Positions 23,813 through 31,353 of a stretch of DNA of 36,818 nucleotides are shown here, piece after piece. Below the pieces are notes generated by a model. The model made no database searches. It saw nothing but the letters and a program-made list of their open reading frames with translations, and had not been told where the DNA came from. The stretch is from an uncultured bacterium (GTDB lineage Bacteria > Bacillota > Clostridia > Oscillospirales > CAG-272). The stretch's first letter is position 1, and every line of letters begins with the position of its first letter. The stretch is from NCBI GenBank assembly GCA_945920215.1, contig CAMEJM010000015.1:1-36818 (forward strand), given 5' to 3'. The translations under genes and the position numbers were made by a program.

Positions 23813-23933
23813 ATTTTCCTCCTCCGGCAGGCGCCTCGGCGCCGCCTTTGCTTTGCGGGTCGGGGGCAAAGCTCCCCCTTATCATTGAACGCAATTCGGG
23901 CGTGCGTGCTGCCTGTTTTGCCCGGGAAACCGT

Positions 23934-24617
23934 TTATTCCTCGTCGAAGAACCGCAATCCGGCACTCTGACTGACGGGGACCGAAAAGGAAACCGCACGC
24001 GCCGGCGTATGGGCGCCCGCCGCCTCGGAAATGGCGCGCATAATGTTCTTCTTGTGCTCCGCGCGGGTCACCACGAAAATCATTTCCTTTTCTTCCGCCA
24101 GCGTCATGCCGTAGAATTTCTGCGCCAGCTCGGTGCCGGTGCCCTTGGCGTGCAGAACCGTGCCGCCGCCCGCCCCGGCGCTGCGCGCCGCCTGCATGAC
24201 CTCCTCGGTGTGTCCGTTCTCGCAGATGATGATGATCAGTTCCTTATCTGTCTCCATCGGAAGTGGCTCCTTTTTCATTTCATCGTGTTCGCTTCCCGCC
24301 GCGTACATGGAAAGTGCCGAAGCGCCGCTGATGCTTGACAGCGGCACGAGAAGGGCAATGCCCTTCTGCGGCAGGTCGATGCCGACCTCATGGGTCAGCG
24401 CGTCCATCACTTCGTCCGCCAGATTGCGGGTGACCAAAGCAAAGTGGGCTTCCTTTTCGGTTGCCTCCAGACCCAACAGCGCGCGAGTCTTTTCGAGTAC
24501 CGTCCCGCGGCAGGGCAGGCTGTATACCCACGGCACCCCCCGGCGCGAAAACAGATTGAGGAACTCTCCCTGCTCCCGGCGGTTGGAAATCGCCAGCAGC
24601 AAATACATTTTCTGCAT
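23934..24617 (-). CDS. Tandem P-II-like (GlnB-like) protein
   Basis: A 227-aa soluble protein of two P-II-like ferredoxin-fold repeats. Repeat 1 is about 3-105 (KMYLLLAISNRREQGEFLNLF, ending LLVPLSSISG). Repeat 2 is about 122-218 (ELIIIICENGHTEEVMQAARSAGAGGGTVL, HAKGTG, ending SVPVSQSAG). Only repeat 2 keeps the GAGGGTVLHAKGTG-type loop expected to contact ligand. P-II-like proteins sense nucleotides or small molecules and often gate membrane transporters. It starts 12 nt after the stop of the DUF1538 membrane protein, so it is probably that transporter's regulatory partner. The ligand is unknown. Confidence 0.8.
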   Translation of the reverse strand: MQKMYLLLAISNRREQGEFLNLFSRRGVPWVYSLPCRGTVLEKTRALLGLEATEKEAHFALVTRNLADEVMDALTHEVGIDLPQKGIALLVPLSSISGASALSMYAAGSEHDEMKKEPLPMETDKELIIIICENGHTEEVMQAARSAGAGGGTVLHAKGTGTELAQKFYGMTLAEEKEMIFVVTRAEHKKNIMRAISEAAGAHTPARAVSFSVPVSQSAGLRFFDEE

Positions 24618-24629
24618 CTCTTGCCCCCC

Positions 24630-26156
24630 TTAAAAATCAATGATTTCTTCAGGCACAGGCACCGCAGGGAGTTCTTCCTGTGCATACTTTCTGGACTTTG
24701 CCAGCTTGCAGCGGTATACCACGCCGAGCACCTGAATGGTGATGAGCGGCGTCATCGCCACCATCGCCACCATGCCGAACGCGTCGGTCACCAGCGTGCC
24801 GCCTACCGCGTTGCACACGCCCATTGCCATCGCCAGCAGAAAGGTCGCGGTCATCGGACCGGACGCCACCCCGCCGGAGTCAAACGCGATAGAGGAAAAG
24901 GTATCGTCGGTAAAGAACGTCAGAACCAAAGCGACGCCGTACCCCACGCCGAGAAACCACATCACGGAAATGCCCGTCAGGGCGCGCAGCATGGCGATCA
25001 CGACCGAACCGGCAACGCCCACGCCGAGCGAAACGGACAATGCCCTGCGCGGGATGGCTCCCGCGGTCACGGTTTCCACCTGCTTCTCAAGCACCTGTAT
25101 GGCGGGTTCCGCCGCCACAAGGAAATATCCGATCACCGCCCCGATGGGCAGGATCAACCATTTGAAAGGCGCGGCGCCCATCGCCTCTCCGAGCAGATAG
25201 CCGGCGGGCATAAAGCCGACGTTGGCGCCCACCAAAAACAGCACCAGACCGGCAACGGTATAAATCAAACCCACGCTGATACGGATCAGGGCGTCCCGCC
25301 CCACGGGACCGGAGATCGCCTGATAAATCAGAAACAAAAGGAATACGGGCACGATAGCGGTCAGCACCTCGCCGAGGTACGACGGCAGCTCCTTCAGATA
25401 GGCAAGCCCCATCTCGCGGGAATCCGCGAAGTCGATTGCCGTCGGCAGTTCCGCCGCGCCGCCCTGCGTGCCGAATACAAGCCCAAGCACCAGCACCGCC
25501 ACGATCGGACCGATCGAACACAGCGCCACGAAGCCAAAGCTGTCTTTTTTACCGTCGCGGTCGGCGCGCATTGCCGAGATACCGACGCCCATTGTCATAA
25601 TGAACGGCACGGTCATGGGCCCCGTGGTCACCCCGCCCGCGTCAAAGGCGATCGCCCAGAAGTCGGAGGGCACAAACGCCGCGAGAAGAAACACCGGCGC
25701 ATAGAAGCCGAACAAAAGATACCGCAGACGGATATTGAAAATCACGCGCAGCACCGCAATGACGAGGAACACGCCCACCCCGGCGCCCACCGACAGGATC
25801 AGCGTCCAGGTCCCGACCGTCGGCACATAGCGGGCAAGCACCTGTAAATCCGGCTCGGAAATGGTGATCAGCGCGCCGACGAGAAAAGACATCAATACCA
25901 CGATCAGAATTTTACGGGACTTCGCCATGTGGGAACCCATATAGTCCCCGATCGGCGTCATGGCGATCTCGGAACCGAGGGAAAACAGCCCTATCCCGGC
26001 AACCAGCAGTATGCACCCCGCGAGAAAACCGAGAAACACGCCCGCTTTCATGGGAACCAGCGTGAAGTTCAGAAGCAGAATGATGCACGCGAGCGGAAGC
26101 ACGGAGTGCAAAGCTTCGCGCATCTTTTCGCGCAGCACGGAGCGCCTGTGGATCAT
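24630..26156 (-). CDS. DUF1538 membrane transporter
   Basis: A 508-aa protein with about 12-14 helices and an internal duplication. The motif IAFDAGGVTTGPMT (169-182) recurs as IAFDSGGVASGPMT (423-436), and EPDLQVL (101-107) as EPAIQVL (350-356), a shift of about 250 residues. This is the DUF1538 (PF07556) family. A related two-gene pair in halophiles has been reported as a sodium/proton antiporter, but the substrate here is unknown. It has its own promoter and a leader in which the ribosome site GGGAGG can pair with an upstream CCTCCC. It is followed after 12 nt by the tandem P-II-like gene. Confidence 0.85.
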   Translation of the reverse strand: MIHRRSVLREKMREALHSVLPLACIILLLNFTLVPMKAGVFLGFLAGCILLVAGIGLFSLGSEIAMTPIGDYMGSHMAKSRKILIVVLMSFLVGALITISEPDLQVLARYVPTVGTWTLILSVGAGVGVFLVIAVLRVIFNIRLRYLLFGFYAPVFLLAAFVPSDFWAIAFDAGGVTTGPMTVPFIMTMGVGISAMRADRDGKKDSFGFVALCSIGPIVAVLVLGLVFGTQGGAAELPTAIDFADSREMGLAYLKELPSYLGEVLTAIVPVFLLFLIYQAISGPVGRDALIRISVGLIYTVAGLVLFLVGANVGFMPAGYLLGEAMGAAPFKWLILPIGAVIGYFLVAAEPAIQVLEKQVETVTAGAIPRRALSVSLGVGVAGSVVIAMLRALTGISVMWFLGVGYGVALVLTFFTDDTFSSIAFDSGGVASGPMTATFLLAMAMGVCNAVGGTLVTDAFGMVAMVAMTPLITIQVLGVVYRCKLAKSRKYAQEELPAVPVPEEIIDF

Positions 26157-26160
26157 GTAA

Positions 26161-26184
26161 CCTCCCTCTGCCGCCGGGAGGCAG
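26161..26184 (-). promoter_or_regulatory. Ribosome-site hairpin of DUF1538 gene
   Basis: In the minus-strand leader, CCTCCC (26181-26176) can pair with the Shine-Dalgarno GGGAGG (26166-26161). An alternative hairpin CTGCC/GGCAG (26184-26180 with 26172-26168) shares the same 5' arm and would free the ribosome site. The two folds exclude each other. Confidence 0.5.
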
Positions 26185-26201
26185 CATTCTTCTTTTTTCC
26201 T

Positions 26202-26230
26202 ATTTTATCAAATACCGGCGGTAAAATCAA
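26202..26230 (-). promoter_or_regulatory. Promoter of DUF1538 gene
   Basis: On the minus strand TTGATT (26230-26225), 17-bp spacer, TAAAAT (26207-26202). The leader is about 40 nt. A further hairpin, GGGCGCA/TGCGCCC, lies upstream around 26260-26280. Confidence 0.65.
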
Positions 26231-26361
26231 CCGTCCGCCTACCTTTTTATGGGTATTTTCGGGCGCAAAATGCGCCCGTCGCCGACATCTCTTCGTGCAT
26301 GAGCAAAAAATAGCCGCCCCGCACATCAACTGCATTTCAACGTCTCCGCCTGCTCTTTCTC

Positions 26362-26494
26362 TGTTTGCGTCAGCAAACAATTTCACTTCGGCGAAAGCCG
26401 AAATATCTCTTTCACCGCAGGTGAAAATATCTCTGCTTGCGACGGCAAGCAATCTCACTTCGGCACAGCCGAACTATCACTGCTTGCAAAGCAA
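26362..26494 (+). repeat. Hairpin array B
   Basis: Six stem-loops in register. TGTTTGC/GCAAACA (26362-26379), TTCGGC/GCCGAA (26387-26402), TTTCACC/GGTGAAA (26410-26426), TGCTTGC/GCAAGCA (26434-26451), TTCGGC/GCCGAA (26459-26473), then TTGC/GCAA (26484-26494). The 7-nt linkers are ATATCTC twice, ATCTCAC and CTATCAC. Loops are GTCA, GAAA, GCA, GACG, ACA and AAA. It ends in the 23-nt tail shared with the array A region. Confidence 0.88.
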
Positions 26495-26517
26495 TGACGG
26501 AAGGAGTCTATAAGAAA
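26495..26517 (+). repeat. 23-nt shared tail motif, copy 2
   Basis: Identical to 4855-4877. Both copies follow directly on a small hairpin and contain GGAAGGAG and TCTATAAG. Here it closes array B; at 4855 it lies 58 nt before array A. Confidence 0.85.
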
Positions 26518-26596
26518 CAAATAAAAAGAGCGGAATCGCCTTGTTTGGAGGCAATCCCGTTCTTTCTCATTCTGTTTCTGTTATATGCTTTGTCCT

Positions 26597-26662
26597 TTTT
26601 CGGGAGCAAGCCCCGCCTTACAGGCATTGCTTTTGACAAAGGCGGGTGAATACTCCCGAAAA
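26597..26662. other. Two-tier stem-loop downstream of ileS
   Basis: Outer arms TTTTCGGGAG (26597-26606) and CTCCCGAAAA (26653-26662) are perfectly complementary. Inner arms CCCGCCTT (26612-26619) and AAGGCGGG (26639-26646) are too. Between it and the ileS stop is another hairpin, GCAACC/GGTTGC (26667-26680). On the minus strand these would fold in the ileS 3' untranslated region. An imperfect GC-rich hairpin (about 26528-26565) lies next to it. Confidence 0.6.
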
Positions 26663-26705
26663 GCCGGCAACCACGGTTGCTTAATTTCCGGTTTTTCCGC
26701 TTGCG

Positions 26706-29700
26706 TTATACTTTTTCCACCGAAAGCGTCACGGTCTCGCCGTTGACGTTCCATTCGCGGCTCACGCCGAAGGCAGCCCCAACGGTCAGTTCGTCCGCCA
26801 GCGTATCGGCGCAGATGTCCGCGCGGTTCTTCTCCGCCAGCGCCTCCACGGTTTTGTTGCCGCAGACGCCGAGACGGATGTGGTCGGTGACCTCAAAGCC
26901 GGCTTCCTTGCGCATGGTCTGCACCTTGGAAACCACCTCGCGCACATTCCCCTCTTCAATCAAGGCGGGAGTCAGAGTGGTGTCGAGCACCACGGTCACG
27001 CCCTTGTCCTCCGCGGAAACATATCCCTCGGTTTTGGCGGAGGAAATCAGGAGGTCTGTTTTTTCAAGAGTCAAGGCGGTGCCGTCAATGACAGGGGTCA
27101 GGCAGCCCTTTTCCTCCAGTTCGTCCATCGCGGCGTTGCCGTCGAGGGCGGAAAGCCAAACGCCGATCTGTTTGAGGTACTTGCCGTATTTCGGACCAAG
27201 GGTCTTGAGCTGCGGCTTGAAGGTGTAGGAGGTAAAGTCGCGCACGGAATCCACAAAGGAAACCTCCTTGACGTTCAACTCCTCCTCAATGATGGAGGTA
27301 TAGAAGCCGTCCAGTCTGAAATCCGCCTTGATGAACATACGGGCGATCGGCTGACGGGTCTTGATGTTCGCGAGATTGCGGCAACTTCTGCCGAGGGTCA
27401 CCGCGGCAAGAACGTTCTTCATGTTCTCTTCCAGTTCCGCGTCCACCATCTCCGCATGATATGCGGGGAAGTCGCACAAATGAACCGAAACAGGCGCGTC
27501 GGAATCCACACGGGTGACCAAATTGCGGTAGATCTCCTCGCAGAGGAACGGCAGCATGGGCGCCGCCACCTTGGCGAAGGTCACCAGCGCGGTATACAGG
27601 GTCATGTATGCGTTGATCTTATCCTGCGGCATGCCGCTCACCCAGTACCGCTCGCGGGAGCGGCGGACATACCAGTTGGACAACTCGTCCGCAAAGCTCT
27701 CGAGCGCGCGCGCCGTCTCCGGGATTTTATAGGCGGCAAGATTGTCGTCCACGCACTTGACGAGCGTGTTCAGACGGGAGAGCAGCCATTTGTCCATCAC
27801 CGACAACTTGTCGTATTCGAGCCTGTACTCGGTGGGGTTGAAGCCGTCGATGTTGGCATACAGCACATAGAAGTAATAGGTATTCCAGATCGTGCCGAGG
27901 AAGCCGCGCTGCCCCTCTGCCACCGCCTCCTCGGAGAAGCGGTTGGGGAGCCACGGCGCGGAGTTGGAATAGAAGTACCAGCGGATCGCGTCCGCGCCGT
28001 ACTTGGCAAGGGCTTCGAACGGGTCGACCGCGTTGCCCTTGGACTTGGACATCTTCTGACCATTTTTGTCCTGCACGTGTCCCAGCACAATGACGTTGCG
28101 GTAGGGGGCGCAGTCAAAGAGCAGCGTGGAGATCGCCATCAGGGAATAGAACCAGCCGCGGGTCTGATCGACCGCCTCGGAGATGAAATCCGCCGGGAAC
28201 TGCGCCTCAAACAGCTCCTTGTTCTCGAACGGATAGTGGTGCTGCGCAAAGGGCATGGAGCCGGAGTCGAACCAGCAATCGATGACCTCGCTCACGCGGT
28301 GCATCTCGCCGCCGCACTTCGGGCAGCGGAGCGTCACGGCGTCGATATACGGGCGGTGCAGCTCGATGTCGTCCGGGCAGTTGTCCGACATTTCTTTGAG
28401 CTCCGCGATGGAGCCCACGCAATGGCGGTTGCCGCACTTGCACTCCCAGATGTTGAGCGGGGTGCCCCAGTAGCGGTTGCGGGAAATGCCCCAGTCCTGC
28501 ACGTTGGCAAGCCAGTCGCCGAAGCGCCCTTTCCCGATGGATTCGGGGATCCAGTTGACCGTGTTGTTGTTGCGGATCAGATTTTCTCGCACCGCGGTCA
28601 TCTTCACGAACCACGAGTCGCGCGCATAATAAATCAGAGGGGTGTCGCAGCGCCAGCAGTGGGGGTATTCATGCTCGAACTTAGGGGCGGCAAACAGAAG
28701 TCCGCGCGCGTCCAGATCCTTGAGTACCTCGGGGTCCGCCTGCTTGACGAATACGCCCGGCCACTTGGTGTCGGCGGTCATGCGCCCCGCCGTATCCACC
28801 AGCTGCACCACAGGCAGGTCATACGCCTGCCCCACGCGGTAGTCGTCCGCGCCGAACGCCGGAGCGATGTGTACCACGCCGGTACCGTCCTCCATGGTGA
28901 TGTAGGTGTCGCAGACGACGAAATGGCACTTGGCGTCCGCAGTCTGCGGGCAGGTGTAGAGCGGCTCGTACGCAAGGTACTCCAGCTGCTTGCCGGGCAT
29001 GCTTTCAAGCACCTCATAGCCGTCCGGGAAATGTTTGTCCGCCAGCGCGCGGGCGAGAATGTATACCTTGCCGTCGGCGTTGGCGCGAATCTTCACATAT
29101 TCTTCATCGGGATGCACGCAGAGCGCGACGTTGGACGGGAGCGTCCACGGTGTGGTCGTCCAAGCGAGGATATAGGCGTCCTCGTCCCGGACCTTGAAGC
29201 GCACGACAGCCGAGCGCTCCTTGACCGTCTTGTATCCCTGCGCTACCTCCTGCGCGGAGAGCGGCGTGCCGCAGCGGGGGCAGTACGGCACAATCTTATG
29301 CCCGCGGTACAGAAGCCCCTTGTCCCAGATCTGCCGCAGCGCCCACCACTCGGACTCGATGAAACTGTTGTCGTAGGTAACGTAAGGATGCTCCATATCC
29401 GCCCAGAAGCCGACGGTGCCGGAGAAATCCTCCCACATCCCCTTGTACTTCCAGACGCTTTCCTTGCACTGCTTGATAAACGGCTCGAGACCGTATTTCT
29501 CGATCTGCTCCTTGCCGTCGAGGCCGAGCTTCTTTTCCACCTCGATCTCCACGGGCAGACCGTGCGTGTCCCAGCCCGCTTTACGGGGTACCATATACCC
29601 TTTCATGGTGCGGTAACGGGGAATCATGTCCTTGATGACGCGGGTCAGCACGTGCCCGATGTGGGGCTTGCCGTTCGCCGTGGGGGGACCGTCGTAGAAG

Positions 29701-29834
29701 GTGTATTCGGGGCACCCGCGGCGCGCCTCCATACTCTTCTCAAACACCTTGTTCTTGCGCCAGAAGTCAAGAACCTTTTTTTCCCGCTCCACCGCGTTCA
29801 TGGAGGGGGTTACCTTTTCGTAAAGCTCGCTCAT
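26706..29834 (-). CDS. ileS: Isoleucyl-tRNA synthetase (type-2 style)
   Basis: A 1042-aa class I synthetase charging tRNA-Ile. HIGH is at 58-61 (GKPHIGH) and KMSKS at 594-598 (KMSKSKGNAVDP). The CP1 editing domain contains the WTTTPWTLPSN threonine-rich motif that hydrolyses misactivated valine. Two zinc-knuckle-like pairs (CPRCG near 186, CPKCGGEMH near 500) lie in the insertions. After the anticodon-binding region the C terminus continues in a DUF5915-like domain (RSCRNLANIKTRQP onward) instead of the zinc tail of type-1 enzymes. This form is known in many Clostridia and is often insensitive to mupirocin. It has a perfect-consensus promoter and a short leader, so no T-box. Monocistronic. 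Confidence 0.98.
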   Translation of the reverse strand: MSELYEKVTPSMNAVEREKKVLDFWRKNKVFEKSMEARRGCPEYTFYDGPPTANGKPHIGHVLTRVIKDMIPRYRTMKGYMVPRKAGWDTHGLPVEIEVEKKLGLDGKEQIEKYGLEPFIKQCKESVWKYKGMWEDFSGTVGFWADMEHPYVTYDNSFIESEWWALRQIWDKGLLYRGHKIVPYCPRCGTPLSAQEVAQGYKTVKERSAVVRFKVRDEDAYILAWTTTPWTLPSNVALCVHPDEEYVKIRANADGKVYILARALADKHFPDGYEVLESMPGKQLEYLAYEPLYTCPQTADAKCHFVVCDTYITMEDGTGVVHIAPAFGADDYRVGQAYDLPVVQLVDTAGRMTADTKWPGVFVKQADPEVLKDLDARGLLFAAPKFEHEYPHCWRCDTPLIYYARDSWFVKMTAVRENLIRNNNTVNWIPESIGKGRFGDWLANVQDWGISRNRYWGTPLNIWECKCGNRHCVGSIAELKEMSDNCPDDIELHRPYIDAVTLRCPKCGGEMHRVSEVIDCWFDSGSMPFAQHHYPFENKELFEAQFPADFISEAVDQTRGWFYSLMAISTLLFDCAPYRNVIVLGHVQDKNGQKMSKSKGNAVDPFEALAKYGADAIRWYFYSNSAPWLPNRFSEEAVAEGQRGFLGTIWNTYYFYVLYANIDGFNPTEYRLEYDKLSVMDKWLLSRLNTLVKCVDDNLAAYKIPETARALESFADELSNWYVRRSRERYWVSGMPQDKINAYMTLYTALVTFAKVAAPMLPFLCEEIYRNLVTRVDSDAPVSVHLCDFPAYHAEMVDAELEENMKNVLAAVTLGRSCRNLANIKTRQPIARMFIKADFRLDGFYTSIIEEELNVKEVSFVDSVRDFTSYTFKPQLKTLGPKYGKYLKQIGVWLSALDGNAAMDELEEKGCLTPVIDGTALTLEKTDLLISSAKTEGYVSAEDKGVTVVLDTTLTPALIEEGNVREVVSKVQTMRKEAGFEVTDHIRLGVCGNKTVEALAEKNRADICADTLADELTVGAAFGVSREWNVNGETVTLSVEKV

Positions 29835-29884
29835 GCGAAACCTCCGCTGCTGTATTTATATCGGATAGAATTATTAACTTCTCT

Positions 29885-29913
29885 ATTATACTTGCCCCCC
29901 GCTCTCTTGTCAA
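29885..29913 (-). promoter_or_regulatory. Consensus promoter of ileS
   Basis: On the minus strand TTGACA (29913-29908), 17-bp spacer, TATAAT (29890-29885): both hexamers perfect. The leader to the start codon is about 45 nt, too short for a T-box. Confidence 0.92.
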
Positions 29914-29997
29914 TCCCCGCGCGCGGGCGCGCCCCGCCCGGAAACGCCTTCGCTTTCTTCGCCTTTTCATATTTTTTAAAATTTCATATAACCGCTA

Positions 29998-30026
29998 TTG
30001 ACAATCACATGACCGTGTGATACAAT
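29998..30026 (+). promoter_or_regulatory. Promoter of DUF1836-nfeD-flotillin with spacer operator
   Basis: TTGACA (29998-30003), 17-bp spacer, TACAAT (30021-30026). The spacer itself is almost entirely an inverted repeat, ATCACA-N6-TGTGAT (30004-30021), overlapping the first base of the -10. A protein bound there would block RNA polymerase. Confidence 0.85.
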
Positions 30027-30057
30027 TATGTAAACTCGCAAAAAGGAGGACGACGCT

Positions 30058-30603
30058 ATGGACGGCATATTGCCGGGTACCGCCATTGAAGTCGGGGAGT
30101 TGCACGAAGACCTGGCAAAGGTGTTTCTTTCCCACGTATTCAGCGGCGGCGGCATCGCAATGAGCCAGCTCTGCACCATGACGGGGCTGGAACCATACCT
30201 GATCCAGAACTGGGTCAAGCGCGGCTTTGTGCAGAAGCCGAGCAAAAAAACCTACAACGTCAGCCAGTTCTGCCGCATTGTCATCATCAATATGCTGCGC
30301 GGCACCATGTCCCTTGACGAAATCGTGGGACTCATGTCCTATATCAACGGCGCTTTGGACGATTCCTCGGACGACCGTATTCCCGACGAAGAACTGTACA
30401 ACCTGTTTATCAATGTGATTTGCAGAATCGGGGACCGCGTGGGCGGCGAGGGCATTGAGCGCGCGTGCGCCGACGTGGCGGTGCCGGAGACGGACCCTGC
30501 CACCGACCGGGCGATCCGGGAGGTTCTGCGCGTCATGGTATACGCATATTATTCCGCCGAACTCAAACGGCAGGCGCAGGTCTTTCTGCGCGCACTTGAC
30601 TGA
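30058..30603 (+). CDS. DUF1836 family regulator-like protein
   Basis: A 181-aa protein of the DUF1836 family. Residues about 33-75 look like a MerR-type helix-turn-helix (MSQLCTMTGLEPYLIQNWVKRGFV, then KKTYNVSQFCRIVIINMLR). The segment LDEIVGLMSYINGALDDSSDD follows, a family signature. The C-terminal 70 residues are helical and may form the dimer or effector part. No target is known for the family. The promoter spacer upstream holds a perfect inverted repeat, making autoregulation a reasonable inference. AGGAGG lies 8 nt before the start. It is 22 nt ahead of the NfeD-like gene. Confidence 0.85.
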   Translation: MDGILPGTAIEVGELHEDLAKVFLSHVFSGGGIAMSQLCTMTGLEPYLIQNWVKRGFVQKPSKKTYNVSQFCRIVIINMLRGTMSLDEIVGLMSYINGALDDSSDDRIPDEELYNLFINVICRIGDRVGGEGIERACADVAVPETDPATDRAIREVLRVMVYAYYSAELKRQAQVFLRALD

Positions 30604-30625
30604 TTCTTGAAAGGAGACTGCTGCA

Positions 30626-31267
30626 ATGTTCCAGTGGCTTCAAAGTTTAGATACCCTCGGTATCGTTTTCGTTTGTCTGGCACTCCCCGCGAGCGTCATT
30701 CTGCTCATTCAGATCATTATGACTTTGGTCGGCATGGGCGGAGGCGGCGACGCGGACTTTGACGGCGACGCCGACTTCGGCGGCGACGCGGAGCCGGACG
30801 GTGTGTTCGGGGACGACGACCCCGCGATGCCCGACGCCGATTCCTTTAACGGCGGCGGCGCGCTCAACCTCTTTTCCTTCCGCGGCATCATCGCCTTTTT
30901 CGTCACCTTCGGGTGGGTGGGGCTTGCCGTTGAAAGCTCCGGGTCGCCCGCATGGGTTTCCCTGCTCGTAGGCTTCGCCGCAGGCGTGCTGATGATGTTT
31001 GCCGTCGCGCTGCTGCTGCGCGCGCTCTTCCGCCTCCAGAGCGACGGTACCGTCAACCCCCGCAACGCCGTCGGTGTCAGCGGCACCGTCTATCTGACCA
31101 TCCCCGCCAAGCGCGGCGGCAAGGGAAAGGTCAACCTCCTCGTGCAGGGCGCGTACCGCGAGTTTGACGCGGTCACCGACAGCGAGGAGCCTATTAAAAC
31201 AGGCGCCGAGGTGACGGTACGCGCCGTCACGGGCGGAGACACCTTGGTGGTCATGCCGCGCAACTGA
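30626..31267 (+). CDS. NfeD-like membrane protein
   Basis: A 213-aa partner of flotillin. Three helices are visible at about 11-37, 86-103 and 109-134. Residues 145-211 form a compact beta-rich OB-fold (GVSGTVYLTIP, GAEVTVRAVTGGDTLVVM) typical of short NfeD/YuaF proteins. Between helix 1 and helix 2 is a Gly/Asp-rich stretch (41-75) with repeated DxDxDG-like units, unusual for the family and reminiscent of calcium loops. AAGGAG lies 9 nt upstream. The flotillin gene follows after 86 nt, the standard nfeD-flotillin arrangement. Confidence 0.85.
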   Translation: MFQWLQSLDTLGIVFVCLALPASVILLIQIIMTLVGMGGGGDADFDGDADFGGDAEPDGVFGDDDPAMPDADSFNGGGALNLFSFRGIIAFFVTFGWVGLAVESSGSPAWVSLLVGFAAGVLMMFAVALLLRALFRLQSDGTVNPRNAVGVSGTVYLTIPAKRGGKGKVNLLVQGAYREFDAVTDSEEPIKTGAEVTVRAVTGGDTLVVMPRN

Positions 31268-31353
31268 GCGCCTTTGCCCACAGGCGAGACGGTTCATTTC
31301 CATTTCGTATATCAAGCATACACAAATATCAAAATCGGTAAAGGAGAATCACT

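Noticed and set aside
26437-26649. A 70-codon plus-strand frame with a hydrophobic stretch
   Set aside because: It starts within array B and ends in the two-tier stem-loop. The hydrophobic run comes from non-coding sequence and no ribosome site precedes its ATG.
26880-30020. A 1046-codon open frame on the plus strand opposite ileS
   Set aside because: It is antisense to an unmistakable isoleucyl-tRNA synthetase. Its translation is His/Arg/Val-rich with no domain, as expected from the codon bias of a GC-rich gene on the other strand.
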